NCBI GenBank assembly: GCA_034231615.1 | Contig: CM067298.1 | Span: 66,793,591 to 66,857,590, forward strand | DNA length: 64,000 bases | DNA from: Meghimatium bilineatum | Lineage: Eukaryota > Mollusca > Gastropoda > Stylommatophora > Philomycidae | Reading direction: 5' to 3' | Shown here: piece after piece, positions 1 to 10,725 of the stretch | Numbering within the stretch: position 1 is the first letter of the stretch | Layout: every line of letters begins with the position of its first letter | Translations under genes and position numbers: made by a program | Notes under the pieces: generated by a model | Database searches by the model: none | What the model was told of the DNA's origin: nothing | Seen by the model: only the letters and a program-made list of their open reading frames with translations

Positions 1-82
1 TCATAGATGCAGTGATAATATAGGCATGACCGGTACTGTCAGCAGAAGTGTAATGGCGGATACACTCAAGGAGAGATCGGAG

Positions 83-120
83 CAACTATGGACGTGTCCA
101 GTTTGCAGTGGTGATGATCC
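83..120 (+). repeat. short fragment resembling the 3' end of repeat family H
   Basis: The stretch reading GGAGCAACTATGGACGTGTC resembles the end of the family H copies near 12,290 and 39,630 (GGAGCACCTATGGACTTGTC). Only about 40 bases are shared. It is followed by a small (CTAA)n run at 123-140. No gene is visible in the first 137 bases. Confidence 0.3.
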
Positions 121-137
121 GACGACTAACTAACTAA

Positions 138-640
138 CTAGTAATAATATGTGTTATTGCTGAATTGTGTTTTAGATGATGTAGTCCAGGCTGCGATGCC
201 ATACTCTAGTACTGGCCTAACTCTACCTGTGTACAGCCTTTTCAGGATTTTGCTGTCCGCTTCCCATTTTGTGCCTGCTATCTTTTTCATTATGCATATT
301 CTGTTTCTGGCTCTTTTCTCTTGCCTTTTCTGTCTGCTTTGCACATGTCATTCTAGTCCAGGTAATTCAGAGGTACCCGGTATGTTGCTCTAGTGGAAGT
401 AAGTGATTGTTTATCTTTAGTGTTGTTGTCTGTACCTTGTTGGATAGGGTGAATATTGTGTGTGTTTTTCCTCTCATTAATGGTGAGCAAACATTTCTTG
501 GTCCAGATTTATAGTTTGTGCAGTGCCCCTTTCATTCTATTTTTTGCAACTGCTATTGCCTCCCCTCCTGTCCACAAAGCCAGGTCATTTTCATACATTG
601 CAGAGTTAACCCTAGTCGGTACGCCCTCAATCAATTGAAT
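138..640 (-). pseudogene. family J LINE fragment (reverse transcriptase, C-terminal part)
   Basis: Read on the minus strand, positions 640-509 encode a reverse transcriptase motif C variant (AMYENDLALW, where the family has AMYADDL), and 344-138 encode the downstream block with IMKKIAGTKW and RPVLEYGIAAW. These are the usual RT thumb blocks of Jockey/I-like LINEs of molluscs and relatives. The first catalytic Asp is replaced by Glu-Asn and the two parts are in different frames, so the copy is dead. Function is inferred from family resemblance only. Confidence 0.65.
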
Positions 641-765
641 ACCAATTTTAATGACCTTAAAATGACAATAATTACAAGACCAACTAAGCCAAGATGGAAC
701 TACAAGAAAGCAAAGTGGCACATCTATAAACACAGTTGTAATGTAAAGACTGACTGCATGTAAAC
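641..765 (+). pseudogene. family J LINE fragment (end of endonuclease/linker)
   Basis: The plus strand encodes TRPTKPRWNYKKAKWHIYKH, the same block seen at 4,585 and 21,085 where it follows the end of the endonuclease domain (SDHxPVI). It abuts a minus-strand RT fragment of the same family at about 640, so the two pieces meet in opposite orientation. 766-894 has no recognisable feature. Confidence 0.55.
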
Positions 766-894
766 TAAAGGATAGGCATTCTGTGGTCTCAGAAGTAATG
801 TCAGCTGATGAGCCCAAATCAATTGTGTCATTATTGTTTGTTAGGTAGGCTGCAGATGCATCAATAGAACTTGTGGTTCTGGTTGGATGTGAGT

Positions 895-1165
895 TTATAA
901 ACTTTGATTAAGACGTGAAAGATGTTTTGGCCTGTAAAGTCCAAGGGCATAAAAAAAAGTCATGGCGTAGAGTTGATACGCATGCGTCACCTGGAGACAG
1001 ATAGGAAGGCTGTTGCAGGATAGGACAACCCACTTGAATAAAAGGTATACCACAATTGGATGTGCTAGGTCTACATGGTACACACTGAACGGTTGCACAA
1101 TTTACTTTATGGCCCGTGGCAGAAATAACATGAAATTTGTGAGGATTAAATGAGAGCAAAAGCAC
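895..1165. repeat. repeat family A, partial copy
   Basis: This stretch is the reverse complement of 49,994-50,245 and matches 36,400-36,438 plus 38,412-38,500 on the same strand. Shared landmarks include CCTGTAAAGTCCAAGGGCA at the left end and a GAGCAAAAGC/GAACGCAGAAG block at the right end. The family is at least 950 bp long elsewhere; this copy holds about 270 bp. Class unknown. Confidence 0.6.
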
Positions 1166-1171
1166 AAAAAA

Positions 1172-1565
1172 ACATAACAATGACTATTTGTTACATTTAC
1201 TTTTGAAATTCAGTGAGAGTTATGTCCTTGTCTATGAGTTTGTAGATGGCTAATAGTCTTAAACCCTATTCTGGCTGAAAATGTCCTTGGACAATTCGGG
1301 CATGGAATGACCACTGTAAATGGTTTTTGATTTATCCATGAATCTCTAGCTATTCTATGCTGTTTTATTTCTCCTCTTTTCACACAATTTTTAGACTTTA
1401 TACCACCATGTACTGGGTAGATCATTTTTTTGCATGTTCTTCCCACACATCTTGGTTTATTTCAAAGGCTTTCAGCGAGATATTTTAATGAAACCTTGTA
1501 GTGGTTCTTGTAGTGGTCACATTGAGAACGTATGTCACCCTTCAGCAACTCACCAAAGAGAATTA
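1172..1565 (-). pseudogene. family P (RTE-like) LINE, 3' end fragment
   Basis: Minus-strand translation gives VVIPCPNCPRTFSARIGF followed by a HLQTHRQGHN-like end, the C-terminal finger of the full-length P element at 15,036-18,584. The DNA match runs from the 3' UTR (ATTTGTTACATTTACTTTTG) to about 1,565. The upstream coding part is frameshifted. A 5'-truncated, dead copy. Confidence 0.8.
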
Positions 1566-1862
1566 TAAAGAAAAGATAGAAACACAGAGAAGAAGCTGGA
1601 GGAGAAACTAGAAAGTTGTGGAAACTAACCAAGCAAATAAATGATGATAGTAACTCTCAGCGATAAACAATTACACTGGAAGATATAGGTAAACTCTACA
1701 CTGGCAGGCAAGCAGCAGACATGCTTGCAGAATCCTAAAGGAAAGAAAGTACCATTGCCATCAATGCATGCATACAACAAAATATTCATCAAGAAATAAA
1801 CAAATGTAGGAACAACACAAACTGTCCAGAAGTCATATCTAAACTATTCACATTACAATAAC
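1566..1862 (+). pseudogene. family J LINE fragment (linker between endonuclease and RT)
   Basis: The block with ACACTGGAAGATATAGGTAA and CTCTACACTGGCAGGCAAGC recurs at 5,400-5,460 and 21,540-21,580, always in the segment of family J between endonuclease and RT. The reading frame is broken several times. It abuts the minus-strand P fragment. Confidence 0.6.
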
Positions 1863-2255
1863 TAAAGATATAATAATCTATATAACAATCAAATCCATAG
1901 CACGTCCAGGTCGTAGTGGAGTCACATTGAGATGTGGTACAGAAAGATCTCCACACATTATCCTCTACTACCCTGATGAGTTTGGAAACACCCTGTCTAG
2001 CCCTTGCTATTATCCAGCCATGACTTCTGGCCATTTCATCTTCTTCCACCCTCTACCATACCTTGAAAAACATGTTTTGTCATCGAGGAATGTCTCATCA
2101 CGTGCCCATACCAATAAACAGGCTAAATGATAGAAAACCAATATGACAATCAATACAAGGTAACTGCGTGAAATGTAACAACAATTAGACTTAGTAAAAC
2201 ACAGGTTTATATATCGCTTCAATGAGACACGACAGAATATAGCTAAAACTAGTAG
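1863..2255. other. no recognisable gene
   Basis: No known domain was seen. The only long open frame is a hydrophobic minus-strand one (2,462-2,010) with no family resemblance, probably a chance frame in AT-rich DNA. The neighbouring Penelope-like element may extend its 3' part into this stretch. Confidence 0.4.
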
Positions 2256-3245
2256 GTAATGATGGGCAATGATGAGCACACAAGAAATCATAAAAATTAC
2301 AATACACAAACGTTTCAACCAAAAGGTCTTTATCAGACACAAACAAAACATCAAAAGACAACAAATGGAAAAATTATCACAACGTCCAACGGAAATATGG
2401 AAATGATATGCCGGAAGGTCATAAAGTACATAAAAACGTAAATATATGTGGAAACGAAACAAACAAAAAGATGAGTAAATGACGGAACAAAAAGAATAAA
2501 GACAAAGACCACACCAACTCAGTACTAGACATAAGAGTGGTCGGAATTGAGCCCAAAAGGCTTGAGTGTACCCAATTCAAAAATGAGACGATTTTCTAGA
2601 GCATACCTAGATCTATCATCGGTGGTGCAAGATCTGATGGCGGTGACCTGAATATCCAAAGCACCATGATGACCATCGCCGTTGAAGTGTATGGCCACAG
2701 GAGTGGGTGTTCTGTGCTTGATGGCATGAAGATGGTTACAAAAGAGATCGCTCAATCGTAGGCCGGTTTCCCCGATGTACTGTTTGCCACAGCGTTTATA
2801 TATGATCACGTAAATGACATTATGGGATTCACATGTAAAGGCCTCATCGATGGAGAAAGTTGCCTTGGCAAATGAAATGGAGCGCATCTGAACTATGTAA
2901 GGGCATGTATAGCAATGGACACCGTGAGCAACGAACAGTGCCAAAATGGTCAGGAACAGAAGACTTAATGTGGCTATGAACCAAGATGTCCTTCAGATTT
3001 CTATCACGCCTATAAGCCACCAGAGGTAAGTCATGGAAAGCGTTACGGGTGTCAGGATCAGACTGGAGAAGAGAATAATGTTTGAGCATGATGCGTCGAA
3101 CCGAAGAATTATGGGGATGAAAGGTAAGAACAAGTTTAACCCTATCAGAGGAGGAGGAAGAACCCTGAGAGTTAGTCAAGGTATCGAGGCGAGACAAATG
3201 GCGCACACGGAGCCAAGCGGATGAAAGAATGCTGTCAGGGAACGA
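2256..3245 (-). pseudogene. Penelope-like retroelement, 3' part with GIY-YIG endonuclease
   Basis: Minus-strand frames carry RVKLVLTFHPHN and LVAYRRDRNLKDILVHS (about 3,150-2,990) and then a GIY-YIG nuclease signature, NVIYVIIY...CGKQYIGETGLRL, with the downstream H-x-N-x-x-GHH block (about 2,820-2,650). This order is typical of the C-terminal region of endonuclease-bearing Penelope-like elements. A frameshift near 2,900 separates the two frames. Downstream, about 2,300-2,345, the sequence reads GTCTGATAAAGACC...GAAACGTTTG, the kind of phrase commonly seen at the ends of such elements. The RT domain itself is not recognisable, so this is a truncated relic. Confidence 0.75.
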
Positions 3246-3317
3246 TCGTCTATTTTCGTCAACGATTGTGACTGTGATTTTTTTAGCACATGGAAGAAGT
3301 ATATATACAAACTGTTT

Positions 3318-3440
3318 GTCAAAGAGTTGGTATATGTGTTTATGTTTACCGGTTGATATCTGTGTTTTTACCAGTTTATATCTGTGTTTGTGATTACCAG
3401 TTGGTATATGTGTGTTTACAAACTGGTTTCTGTGACTGGA
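3318..3440. repeat. degenerate minisatellite, about 25-30 bp unit
   Basis: Four or five diverged units built around TTGATATCTGTGTTT and TTACCAGTTGGTATATG. The array lies at the upstream edge of the Penelope-like fragment (minus strand) and gives a repeated K-H-K-H-x-Y peptide in one frame, but there is no reason to think it is translated. Confidence 0.6.
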
Positions 3441-3629
3441 TTTAATATTTAGTATTTCTGTATGTGGAAGGTCTGAAGATTTCACCAGTGGTCCACCACG
3501 AAACAGCAAACTCTTAATATATGGTATTTAATGAGGTGTACATCACAGAAGCCCTGCAGAACTTCATCTATGCAATTATGTTTTTACCCTGTTTAAGTAT
3601 GAAGCTTCTTCGTAAGGACACTCAGCTTT

Positions 3630-4165
3630 TCAATACCATCATGTTGCTTTAAGTGTCCAAAATACTGGACACTTCTTTCTTATGATGGTATTAAGAAGCC
3701 ACCCTTCATTTAGTTTCAGCAATTTCAAAACTTCAATGTTCTTCTTTTTCTCTGTCCATGATATTCGTAGGATCTTTCTGTAGCACCTCATTTCAAATGA
3801 ATTTATTCTTTTGGATATTGTCTTGTTTAAAGTCCAAGTCACGCATCCATATGTTGCCACTGGGAAAATACATGATCTTAAAAAGGTTACTTCAGTGTCA
3901 CTATTACTGCTTTGCCATAGCTTTCTCATTTGAGTGTTCAATTGCGAGTCTTCTTCTAATCTTGAATGAGCAATCTCCGGAACTGTTTATATTTGCTCCC
4001 AGATGTTCAAATTTGTTTACACATTCTAGTTCTATATTGTCTATGTTGATTATTGGTTTGATCTTTGTTTTGTCTGTTGTCATAATTGTTGTTTTCTGTG
4101 CGTTTAGATATAGATTTTGGATCTAGATTTTGTATTTCTTTGTTATTGTGATTAGCTGTCAGTCC
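3630..4165 (-). pseudogene. family R LINE, 3' part of reverse transcriptase
   Basis: Minus strand: a CVNKFEHLGANINSSGDC block near 4,060-4,000 leads into PVATYGCVTWTLNKT and INSFEMRCYRKILRISW (about 3,870-3,760). These match the intact family R copy at 49,077-49,684 (VDNFEYLGANINGAGDC, FELKCYRKILRISW). At least one frameshift near 3,940. 5'-truncated and dead. 4,166-4,499 holds nothing recognisable. Confidence 0.8.
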
Positions 4166-4499
4166 CCCAGGAAGGTGCTGAATACCAGATAATTTACATT
4201 AAAAAAACAACACCCTTGAACTCCACATACTAAAATCCTACTGCCCAAATGACATTCCATTAAACATAGTATTAATATCCCCAACAAACACTTCCTGGAA
4301 GTGACACATGTTGTTTAACAGACACTCCAAAAACTGCAGATACAACAATTTAGACAGAACAGGAGAAGAGATAGAAAGTTGACAAGATTACAACAACCTA
4401 ATGCTCCTGAATAATTCACAGGATCCACTAATTTTTTACTCAAGAAGATGTTTTAGCACTTCCAACCTAGACCTGGTCTCCTGCACCCCAGAACTGGCT

Positions 4500-4678
4500 G
4501 GAATAGTGAAAAGAACAATAAAAGAAAAGAAAAACTTGCTGGAAGTGATCATCACCCAGTCATCATCCAAGTGAATAAAATTATAACTACAAGACCAACT
4601 AAGCCACGATGGAACTATAAGAAAGCAACTGACACATATATAAACACAGAGCAAACCTACTGACAAAGGACATACAAA
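4500..4678 (+). pseudogene. family J LINE copy J3, endonuclease end/linker (first piece)
   Basis: Matches 21,040-21,175 of copy J4: ATCATCCAAGTGAA, then a TTRPTKPRWNYKK-like block and CCTACTGACAAAGGACATAC. The plus-strand element is interrupted at 4,679 by a minus-strand RT piece of the same family and resumes at about 5,105 with loss of roughly 45 bases compared with J4. Confidence 0.65.
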
Positions 4679-5104
4679 TTGCTCCTACAAATGCCTTGTT
4701 TAAGGTTCCCTCGTTGGTCCCCCAACTTGTTTCTGCCAATTTGCTCAGGATCACAAGTTTCTTTCTTGCCGTTGCATATATTTTCTCAAAGTGAAGTTTC
4801 TGTATCAGTCTCTTATCTAGTGTGGTGATCAAGTACACAGGCTCATCTTCTATTTGGATACCAACATTTCCATGCTTTATTTTTCCTGCTTCTTTATTTG
4901 AGAGCATGAAGAGTGTTGTTGAGTTTAAGACTTTTCAGAATTGATCTTTACTATTCTTTTCTATACCCATGCTGCTATGTTGTTTGTTGTCATTTTTTTC
5001 CTTATTAGAAATCTTTAGTCGTTCTTTTACACACTGCACCACCAAGTCATCTGCATACATTGCAGCTCTTACACCTTGTAGCAATTCACAGATTATAAAT
5101 ATTC
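4679..5104 (-). pseudogene. inverted family J RT fragment inside copy J3
   Basis: Minus strand carries VRAAMYADDLVVQC (RT motif C, Y-A-D-D intact) near 5,070, then MLSNKEAGKIKHGNVGIQIE and LVILSKLAETSWGTNEGTL. It belongs to family J but lies head-on between two plus-strand pieces of copy J3. Either an internal inversion or an opposite-strand 5'-truncated insertion explains this. Confidence 0.7.
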
Positions 5105-5630
5105 CTTTATTATATTTCAGATAGCTAAGGAGACAATACCAAGAGAAGCGCTAGGAAGAATTATCTACCATATTGGACCAATACACTCCAAAAACTACAG
5201 GAAGAACTGGTGGAAGTACATAACATAGCAGAGATGCAACCATCCCAACAGAACCATATCACACTACAAATGACCATAGCAAAGCTCACTAATGAAAAGT
5301 AAGAAAAAAAAAAGCTGGAGGGAAAAAACCCACAAATTAAATTTTGAAAAGGAAGGGAGAAAATTGTGGAAATGAACCACACAAATAAATGATGATAGCA
5401 GTTCCCAGTGACAAACAATTACACTGGAAGATTTAGGTAAACTCTACACTGGGAAGCAAGCAGTAGACACACTTGCAGAATCAAATAGAAAAGAAAGTAC
5501 TATTACCACCAATGCATGTAGACAAAAAAATATTTGCCAAGAAATAAACAATTATAAAAACAACACAAACTATCCAGATTCCATGTTTAAACCATTAGCA
5601 CTAGAAGAACTAAAAGTAAATAAGGAAATT
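5105..5630 (+). pseudogene. family J LINE copy J3, linker (second piece)
   Basis: Continues J3 after the inverted piece: AGATAGCTAAGGAGACAATA corresponds to 21,235 of J4, and the downstream run to 5,630 aligns with 21,290-21,720. Many stops and indels. It is cut at 5,630 by a minus-strand family V insertion and resumes at 6,821. Confidence 0.65.
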
Positions 5631-6820
5631 CTATCTATGTTCCTTCAGTGTGAAACATGGTGCATAGGGCAGAAACCAGAGCTCTCCAGTTTGAGCAAAG
5701 TGATGCTACTGTATGTAATTTCTGTATGTTGTTGAGACCCATAGTCATAATCTCTTTGATGGTTGTTTTGCAGAGACTCTCTCTAGGTCTTCCTCTTTTT
5801 CTTTTGTCATCTGGTATCCATTTCAATGCCTGTAGTGGCAGTCTGCCTTTATTCCTTCTAAGTACATGTCCGATATAAGTCCATTGTTTTCTTCTTATTG
5901 TTGTAGAAACATATTGCTGTTTGGTGTCTTCTCTTACTTGCACGTTATACTTGAATTCTTTGCAACCAATATTTAAGAGTCTTCTAACACATTTATTTTC
6001 AAATGAGTTTAATTTCTTCTCCAGCGCCTGTAATTTTCCAACTCTTGCAACCATATGTCAACACGGATATAACATTGGAGTTGAAAAGTCAGTTTGGTAT
6101 GTTTACTTATTGTTTTTGATTTACAGATGTTTGTTAGGTGGTTGAACACACTTACCCGGTAATGCCAATGCAATTCTGGTAGAGATCTCTTTTGTTGTAT
6201 CTCCATCTTGTGTTAATTTGCTGCCTAAATAAGAAAAGTTAACTGTCCAAATTGTTTCTCCGTTGAGGGTGATTTTAAGGTTACAGTAAAATTCATTAAC
6301 TTAGTCTTGGAAGTGTTGACCTGGACGCCAATTTCTTCTGAAAGGTGACATAGTTGATTCAGCATATCTTATGCATTATCAGGAGTTGGACTTAGTAACA
6401 CCAAGTCATCTGTGAAATCAAGATCACTAAGAGTTCTATCCCCTGTCCATTTTATTAAAAAATGTTCATTTCGGGCGTAATGTTTCACAACTCAGTCTAT
6501 AGCTAAGCTAAAAAGTAATAGTGACATAATGCAGCCTTGTTTTACTCCTGTTTCTATGTAAAACCATTAATTCCTAATCTTGTTTGTTTTAAAACAGCAT
6601 CTTGAGTTGTCATATAACGCTTTGATTACATTTAAATATATAGTCGGGAAGCCGTAATTAGCAAGGTTTTTCCAGAGTGTTGGCCAGTGTAGACTATAAA
6701 ATGACGTTTGAAAATCAATAAAGTTGATAATAAGTGGAGATTGTATTTCTAATGATACTTTGATAATTGTTCTAAGAGTACAAATTTAATCAATACATGA
6801 TTGCAATGTACATGATCATT
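5631..6820 (-). mobile_element. family V LINE insertion, 5'-truncated (RT to 3' end)
   Basis: Minus strand: an RT motif A remnant (FIDFQTSFYSLHW, about 6,715), a GVKQGC-like block (about 6,540), motif C LDFTDDLVLLSPT (about 6,400), then KWTYIGHVL-type and DKRKRGRPRE blocks and the family end WRALVSALC at 5,680. The frame is broken at several places. The target appears to be duplicated: AGGAAATT at 5,623-5,630 and again at 6,821-6,828, both in copy J3, which reads continuously once this element is removed. Confidence 0.75.
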
Positions 6821-6828
6821 AGGAAATT

Positions 6829-7190
6829 ATAAGAAATCACCATGACCAGACAGTATCACCAGTGAAATGCTTATCAACTTAGGACATGCAGCACTGTGCA
6901 CATTATTACAGATATACAACTACAACTGGAGTACAGGAAATGTACCACAGTCACGGAGAGAAATGCTTGTGTGTCCTATCATAAAGAAAGGCAAGGACAA
7001 ACAGAAGCCTGACAGCTACAGACCAATAAGCCTAACTAATTGTGTCTGCAAGACAATAGAAAGGATGATCAACAGAAGACTGAAATGGCACCTATAATCA
7101 GAGAAGCTATTGGTGCCAGAACAATCTGGATTTAGAGAGTGTAACAACACAGAAGACCAAGAACATTGCTGTCCTAGATCATAGAAGTAA
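6829..7190 (+). pseudogene. family J LINE copy J3, RT N-terminal part
   Basis: From 6,867 the frame reads MLINLGHAALCTLLQIYNYN, then CPIIKKGKDKQKP and YRPISLTNCVCKTIERMINR, the standard RT blocks 0-2 of Jockey-like elements, followed by PEQSGFRECNNTEDQ. The same region of J4 begins near 21,770. The copy is terminated at about 7,190 by a large palindromic repeat; no continuation is seen after it. Confidence 0.8.
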
Positions 7191-7990
7191 TTCTCAAGTA
7201 GGAAGCAAGAGAATAAATTTAAAATTCTTGAGACTAGTAGCAATTTAACCAAGTCCATTCTAACGGCACCAAATCACCTTGATACTTGAGTAAATGGGCT
7301 TTACCATGCATGACTAACCGCATCTCCAAAAATGATGTGACTTTATCAAGACATTCAAACTGTATACTCTAGTCACTGAGAACGGACTAATCAAAACAAG
7401 GACTATTACAACAACAATGAACATCTGTACAAGTATTGAAGTATCCTCAGTAGCACAAACATATAACATCCGTATTCATACTGCAATGGCAAATAGGTCT
7501 TCTTGTAAACATAAATAAGATAGAGACAGTACAATGTTGCTTCAAATAATAGCTTATACAAGTAAATTCAAGTAAGAAGCAATAGGATAAATTAAAAATT
7601 CTTGCAAGCCGATTCGGTGCCGTTAGAACGGACTTGGTTCAATTCCCGCTAGTCTCAAGAATGTTTAATTTATCCTCTTGCTTTCTACTTGAACTTACAT
7701 GTATACGCTATTTATTATTTGAAGCAACATTGTACTGTCTCTTATGTTATTTATGTTTACAAGAAGACCTATTGTAGTACGAATACGGATGTTATATGTT
7801 TGTGTTACTGAGGATACTTTAATATTTGTATGGATGTTCATTGTTGTAATAGCCCTTGTCTCGATTGGTCCGCTCTCAGGGACTTGAGTACATAGTTTGA
7901 ATCTCTTGACAAAATCGCATCTTTTTTGGAGATGTGGTTAGTCAAGTACGGAAAAACCCGTTTACTAAAGTTGCAAGGTGTTTCAGTGCC
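7191..7990. repeat. foldback repeat family F, large imperfect palindrome
   Basis: Left arm 7,265-7,594 and right arm 7,656-7,990 are reverse complements over about 335 bp (for example ATATAACATCCGTATTC on the left is mirrored by GAATACGGATGTTATAT on the right). The 61-bp spacer contains a tRNA-like B box, GGTTCAATTCCCG. A further direct half-copy of the spacer/arm end lies at 7,191-7,280. The element interrupts LINE copy J3. Confidence 0.85.
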
Positions 7991-8319
7991 TTATTTGAGG
8001 TATGGCCTATATTACGAACATCCTGAAAAATAATGCTAGGGCTTATCTTTGGGTTAGGTCTTATTTTAGAAAAAAGTGCTGGCTGGTAGCTCTACTGGTA
8101 GGTAGCTATGACTGTTTTTCAATATCTTGTCTAACATTGTGTTTACTCATTGATATCTGTGGTTGTGTTTATGACTGTAAAGTACACTCCTCATTCTGCA
8201 GCATAGGTACCCAGATCTATAGGTACAACATTTAATACAAAATTCTCCTAAAATTGCAATGATGTCAATTAATAACTAATAACCATTTATTTGTGCTTGT
8301 GTTTTTCTGTTTTGAATAC

Positions 8320-8375
<56 letters not shown>

Positions 8376-8479
8376 ACAAAGTATTTATTTGTCATTGTTC
8401 AAAACAAATTGACATAAATCAATATTACCAAGATTAAGAACATGATTCTCACTACCATTAAATTTTAAAATCACACAAT
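7991..8479. other. no gene; contains a (TA)n microsatellite
   Basis: No recognisable coding sequence. A pure (TA)n run occupies about 8,332-8,366. The small open frame at 8,002-8,235 has no family resemblance. Confidence 0.5.
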
Positions 8480-8960
8480 AAAGATACAATTAAGACAGTT
8501 GATAATGTTTCCTACTTGGGCAGCAAAATGACACAAAATAGAGATATAACAAAAGAGATTTCTACCAGAATTTCATTGTCATCAAGTGCATTCAACCACC
8601 TAATATTGGTTGCGAAGATTTCAAGTTGAACAAGCAAGTAAGAGTAAACACCAAACATCAATATCCTTCCAAACAATAAGAAAACGATGAACTTATATTG
8701 GACATGTACTTAGAATTAATGAAAACAGACCGCAATTACAGGCATTAAAATATGGCTACCAGATGGTAAAAAAGAAAGAGGAAGACAAAGAGAGACTCTT
8801 CACAGAATAACCCTCAAAGAGGGTGAGACTATAAGTTTCAACAACATACAAGAATTACACACAGTAGCATCACATCGCTTGTACTGGAGAGCACTGGTTT
8901 CTGCCCTATGCACAGTATTCAGCATTGAAGAAGCATAGATAGATACTATTATGTTTCTGC
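8480..8960 (+). pseudogene. family V LINE, 3' part
   Basis: Plus strand shows a DNVSYLGSKMTQN-like block at about 8,500, MNLYWTC (degraded form of WTYIGHV) at 8,690, KKERGRQRETLHR at 8,770 and WRALVSALCTVF at 8,890, followed by a (TAGA) tail. Stops and shifts in several places. 8,961-9,251 has nothing recognisable. Confidence 0.75.
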
Positions 8961-9251
8961 TACTTTGTAAACACATGCATGTATATTGTATCTAAAAGAA
9001 AAAACCAGACAATACTTCAAATCTGATAATTGCCATCACAAAACTTATAATGAGTTAACAAGTATACAACATAACACTTTAAAATGAACATTGAATATAA
9101 AATATCTCAAAGACTCATAACATTACTGATAACAAAACTGTACCAGAACATTTCATTACTTTATTATGGAAAATGTATTTTAAAAATGAATTCTTAACAT
9201 CATCAAACAGACAACAACACAAAATTATCATCTCATGTTTCTAATTAACAT

Positions 9252-9556
9252 AGAATAATCCTAATACAGCAAACAGTATCTACATCAGGTCCACTCAGAT
9301 GGCACGCACTCGTCTCGCAACTTGAGTCAAAACGTGTTCCATCTCTGACCACACCACATCCCTAAACAATGATGCAATTTTAGTCAAGACTTTCAAGAAG
9401 TTTCAATTTATGTTGGAAGTATTGACTAAAATTGCATATATTTTAGGGATGATATCTGGTCGAATATGGAAAATGTGGTGACTCAAGTTGGAAGGTGAAT
9501 GGATACCATTTTAGTGGACTTGGTTCAAATCCCATTTGCTGCATTATGATTTTTCT
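9252..9556. repeat. foldback repeat family F, short hairpin copy with B box
   Basis: Arms 9,252-9,387 and 9,422-9,556 are imperfect reverse complements separated by a 34-bp loop; the whole unit would fold into one hairpin of about 300 nt. The best paired part is CTTGAGTC...GCAATTTTAGTCAA against TTGACTAAAATTGC...GACTCAAG. The right arm contains GGTTCAAATCCC, a good polymerase III B box. Sequence of the outer arms matches the larger palindrome at 7,191-7,990. Confidence 0.85.
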
Positions 9557-10489
9557 TTAATAATGAATCCTTGACACTACTATATTATGCTATTCAGATT
9601 AACATGAACAGCAATAAAATGGATACCATCAAACAGAACAATATATTCAAAAGATCAATTTTTGTTCAGTTACTAAAGTTGAACAAAGTACCACAACTAA
9701 ATAAGATTAAAAGCAGATGTATATTGACAATACAAAACTGATGAGATAGATTGAAGTCATGAAAAATGTAACAAACCCTAATAAATATCTCTCTTTTATG
9801 ATGACAGATTATATAATTGTAACTAACAATACAGGTACAATACAAGGATTAATGGACATGTTTCTACGGAACAAAAAGCTAACATAATTAAACGGAACGA
9901 AATTCTGATAAAGACACATACTCCGACACAGCCAACGTTCTACATGTTTGGAGATGACATCACTCGATATGCATGCTACACACTAAGTAGGGGGTGGTTG
10001 TCCAGTGTGTTGCATGCAAATTGCTAGATCAGTATCCTTAGTTACATTAAAAAAAATATCAGAGTAACGGAAACAGAGCAATAACATATGAAATTAAAAA
10101 GTCAGACTGTTGTCCTGTGATTTGTCCACTGATTCTTGTACTGAACCACAATACATGAAAAAAAATTTGGATCCATGTTTTCATCAACAATGGAAGATGA
10201 CCTAATTAACTTATAAACCACATAAACAACAGAACATATATTTATATGTAAGATAGTTGTAACAAACCATGAAAAACAAAACATCATGTTATTTACAGCA
10301 GAGGATGAGATAGCTGAAACTAATAATAAAATATCAATCTACAACTGTGATGGTCTTAGCAAGATTCAATGGGTATACAGGATCACAAAACCTTTCAGTG
10401 ATTCTATTTGGGATCTGCCACTGTTGGATATATTTATAAAAACCAATATATATGAGAGAAATAAAATAATTGTGACTGCAGGTCAACAA
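9557..10489. other. no recognisable gene
   Basis: AT-rich DNA with only short open frames (largest 10,102-10,287 minus and 10,286-10,492 plus), neither with a known domain. Confidence 0.5.
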
Positions 10490-10725
10490 TAACATTGTCA
10501 GCTTGTGTGGTTTAGATATGTGGTGAGCTATAATTCTCTTTCCAAGACTGTCAGAGGACAGTTGAGGAGGGAGAAGAAGAGTAGGATAAAGGAATGTATG
10601 AATTGATCATATTAAGAGCTGGTTAGGATTAAGACTCATATATAAATGTTCAAGAACAGAGAGGTATGGTGGAATTATTGTATTGGTATTTCCAAAGTGC
10701 CACCCATACATATATTACTTTACAC
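10490..10725 (+). pseudogene. LINE 3' end fragment (unassigned family)
   Basis: Plus strand reads LVWFRYVVSYNSLSKTVRGQ then an R/K-rich block and NREVWWN, which resembles the common LINE C-terminal order WFGHVVRHDSLSKT - RRRGRQ - NRxxWR. Contains stops. Weak but ordered resemblance. Confidence 0.45.

Noticed and set aside
2010-2462. 150-codon hydrophobic minus-strand frame as a membrane protein
   Set aside because: Hydrophobicity arises from T-rich sequence, no conserved pattern, and it overlaps the likely end of a Penelope-like element.
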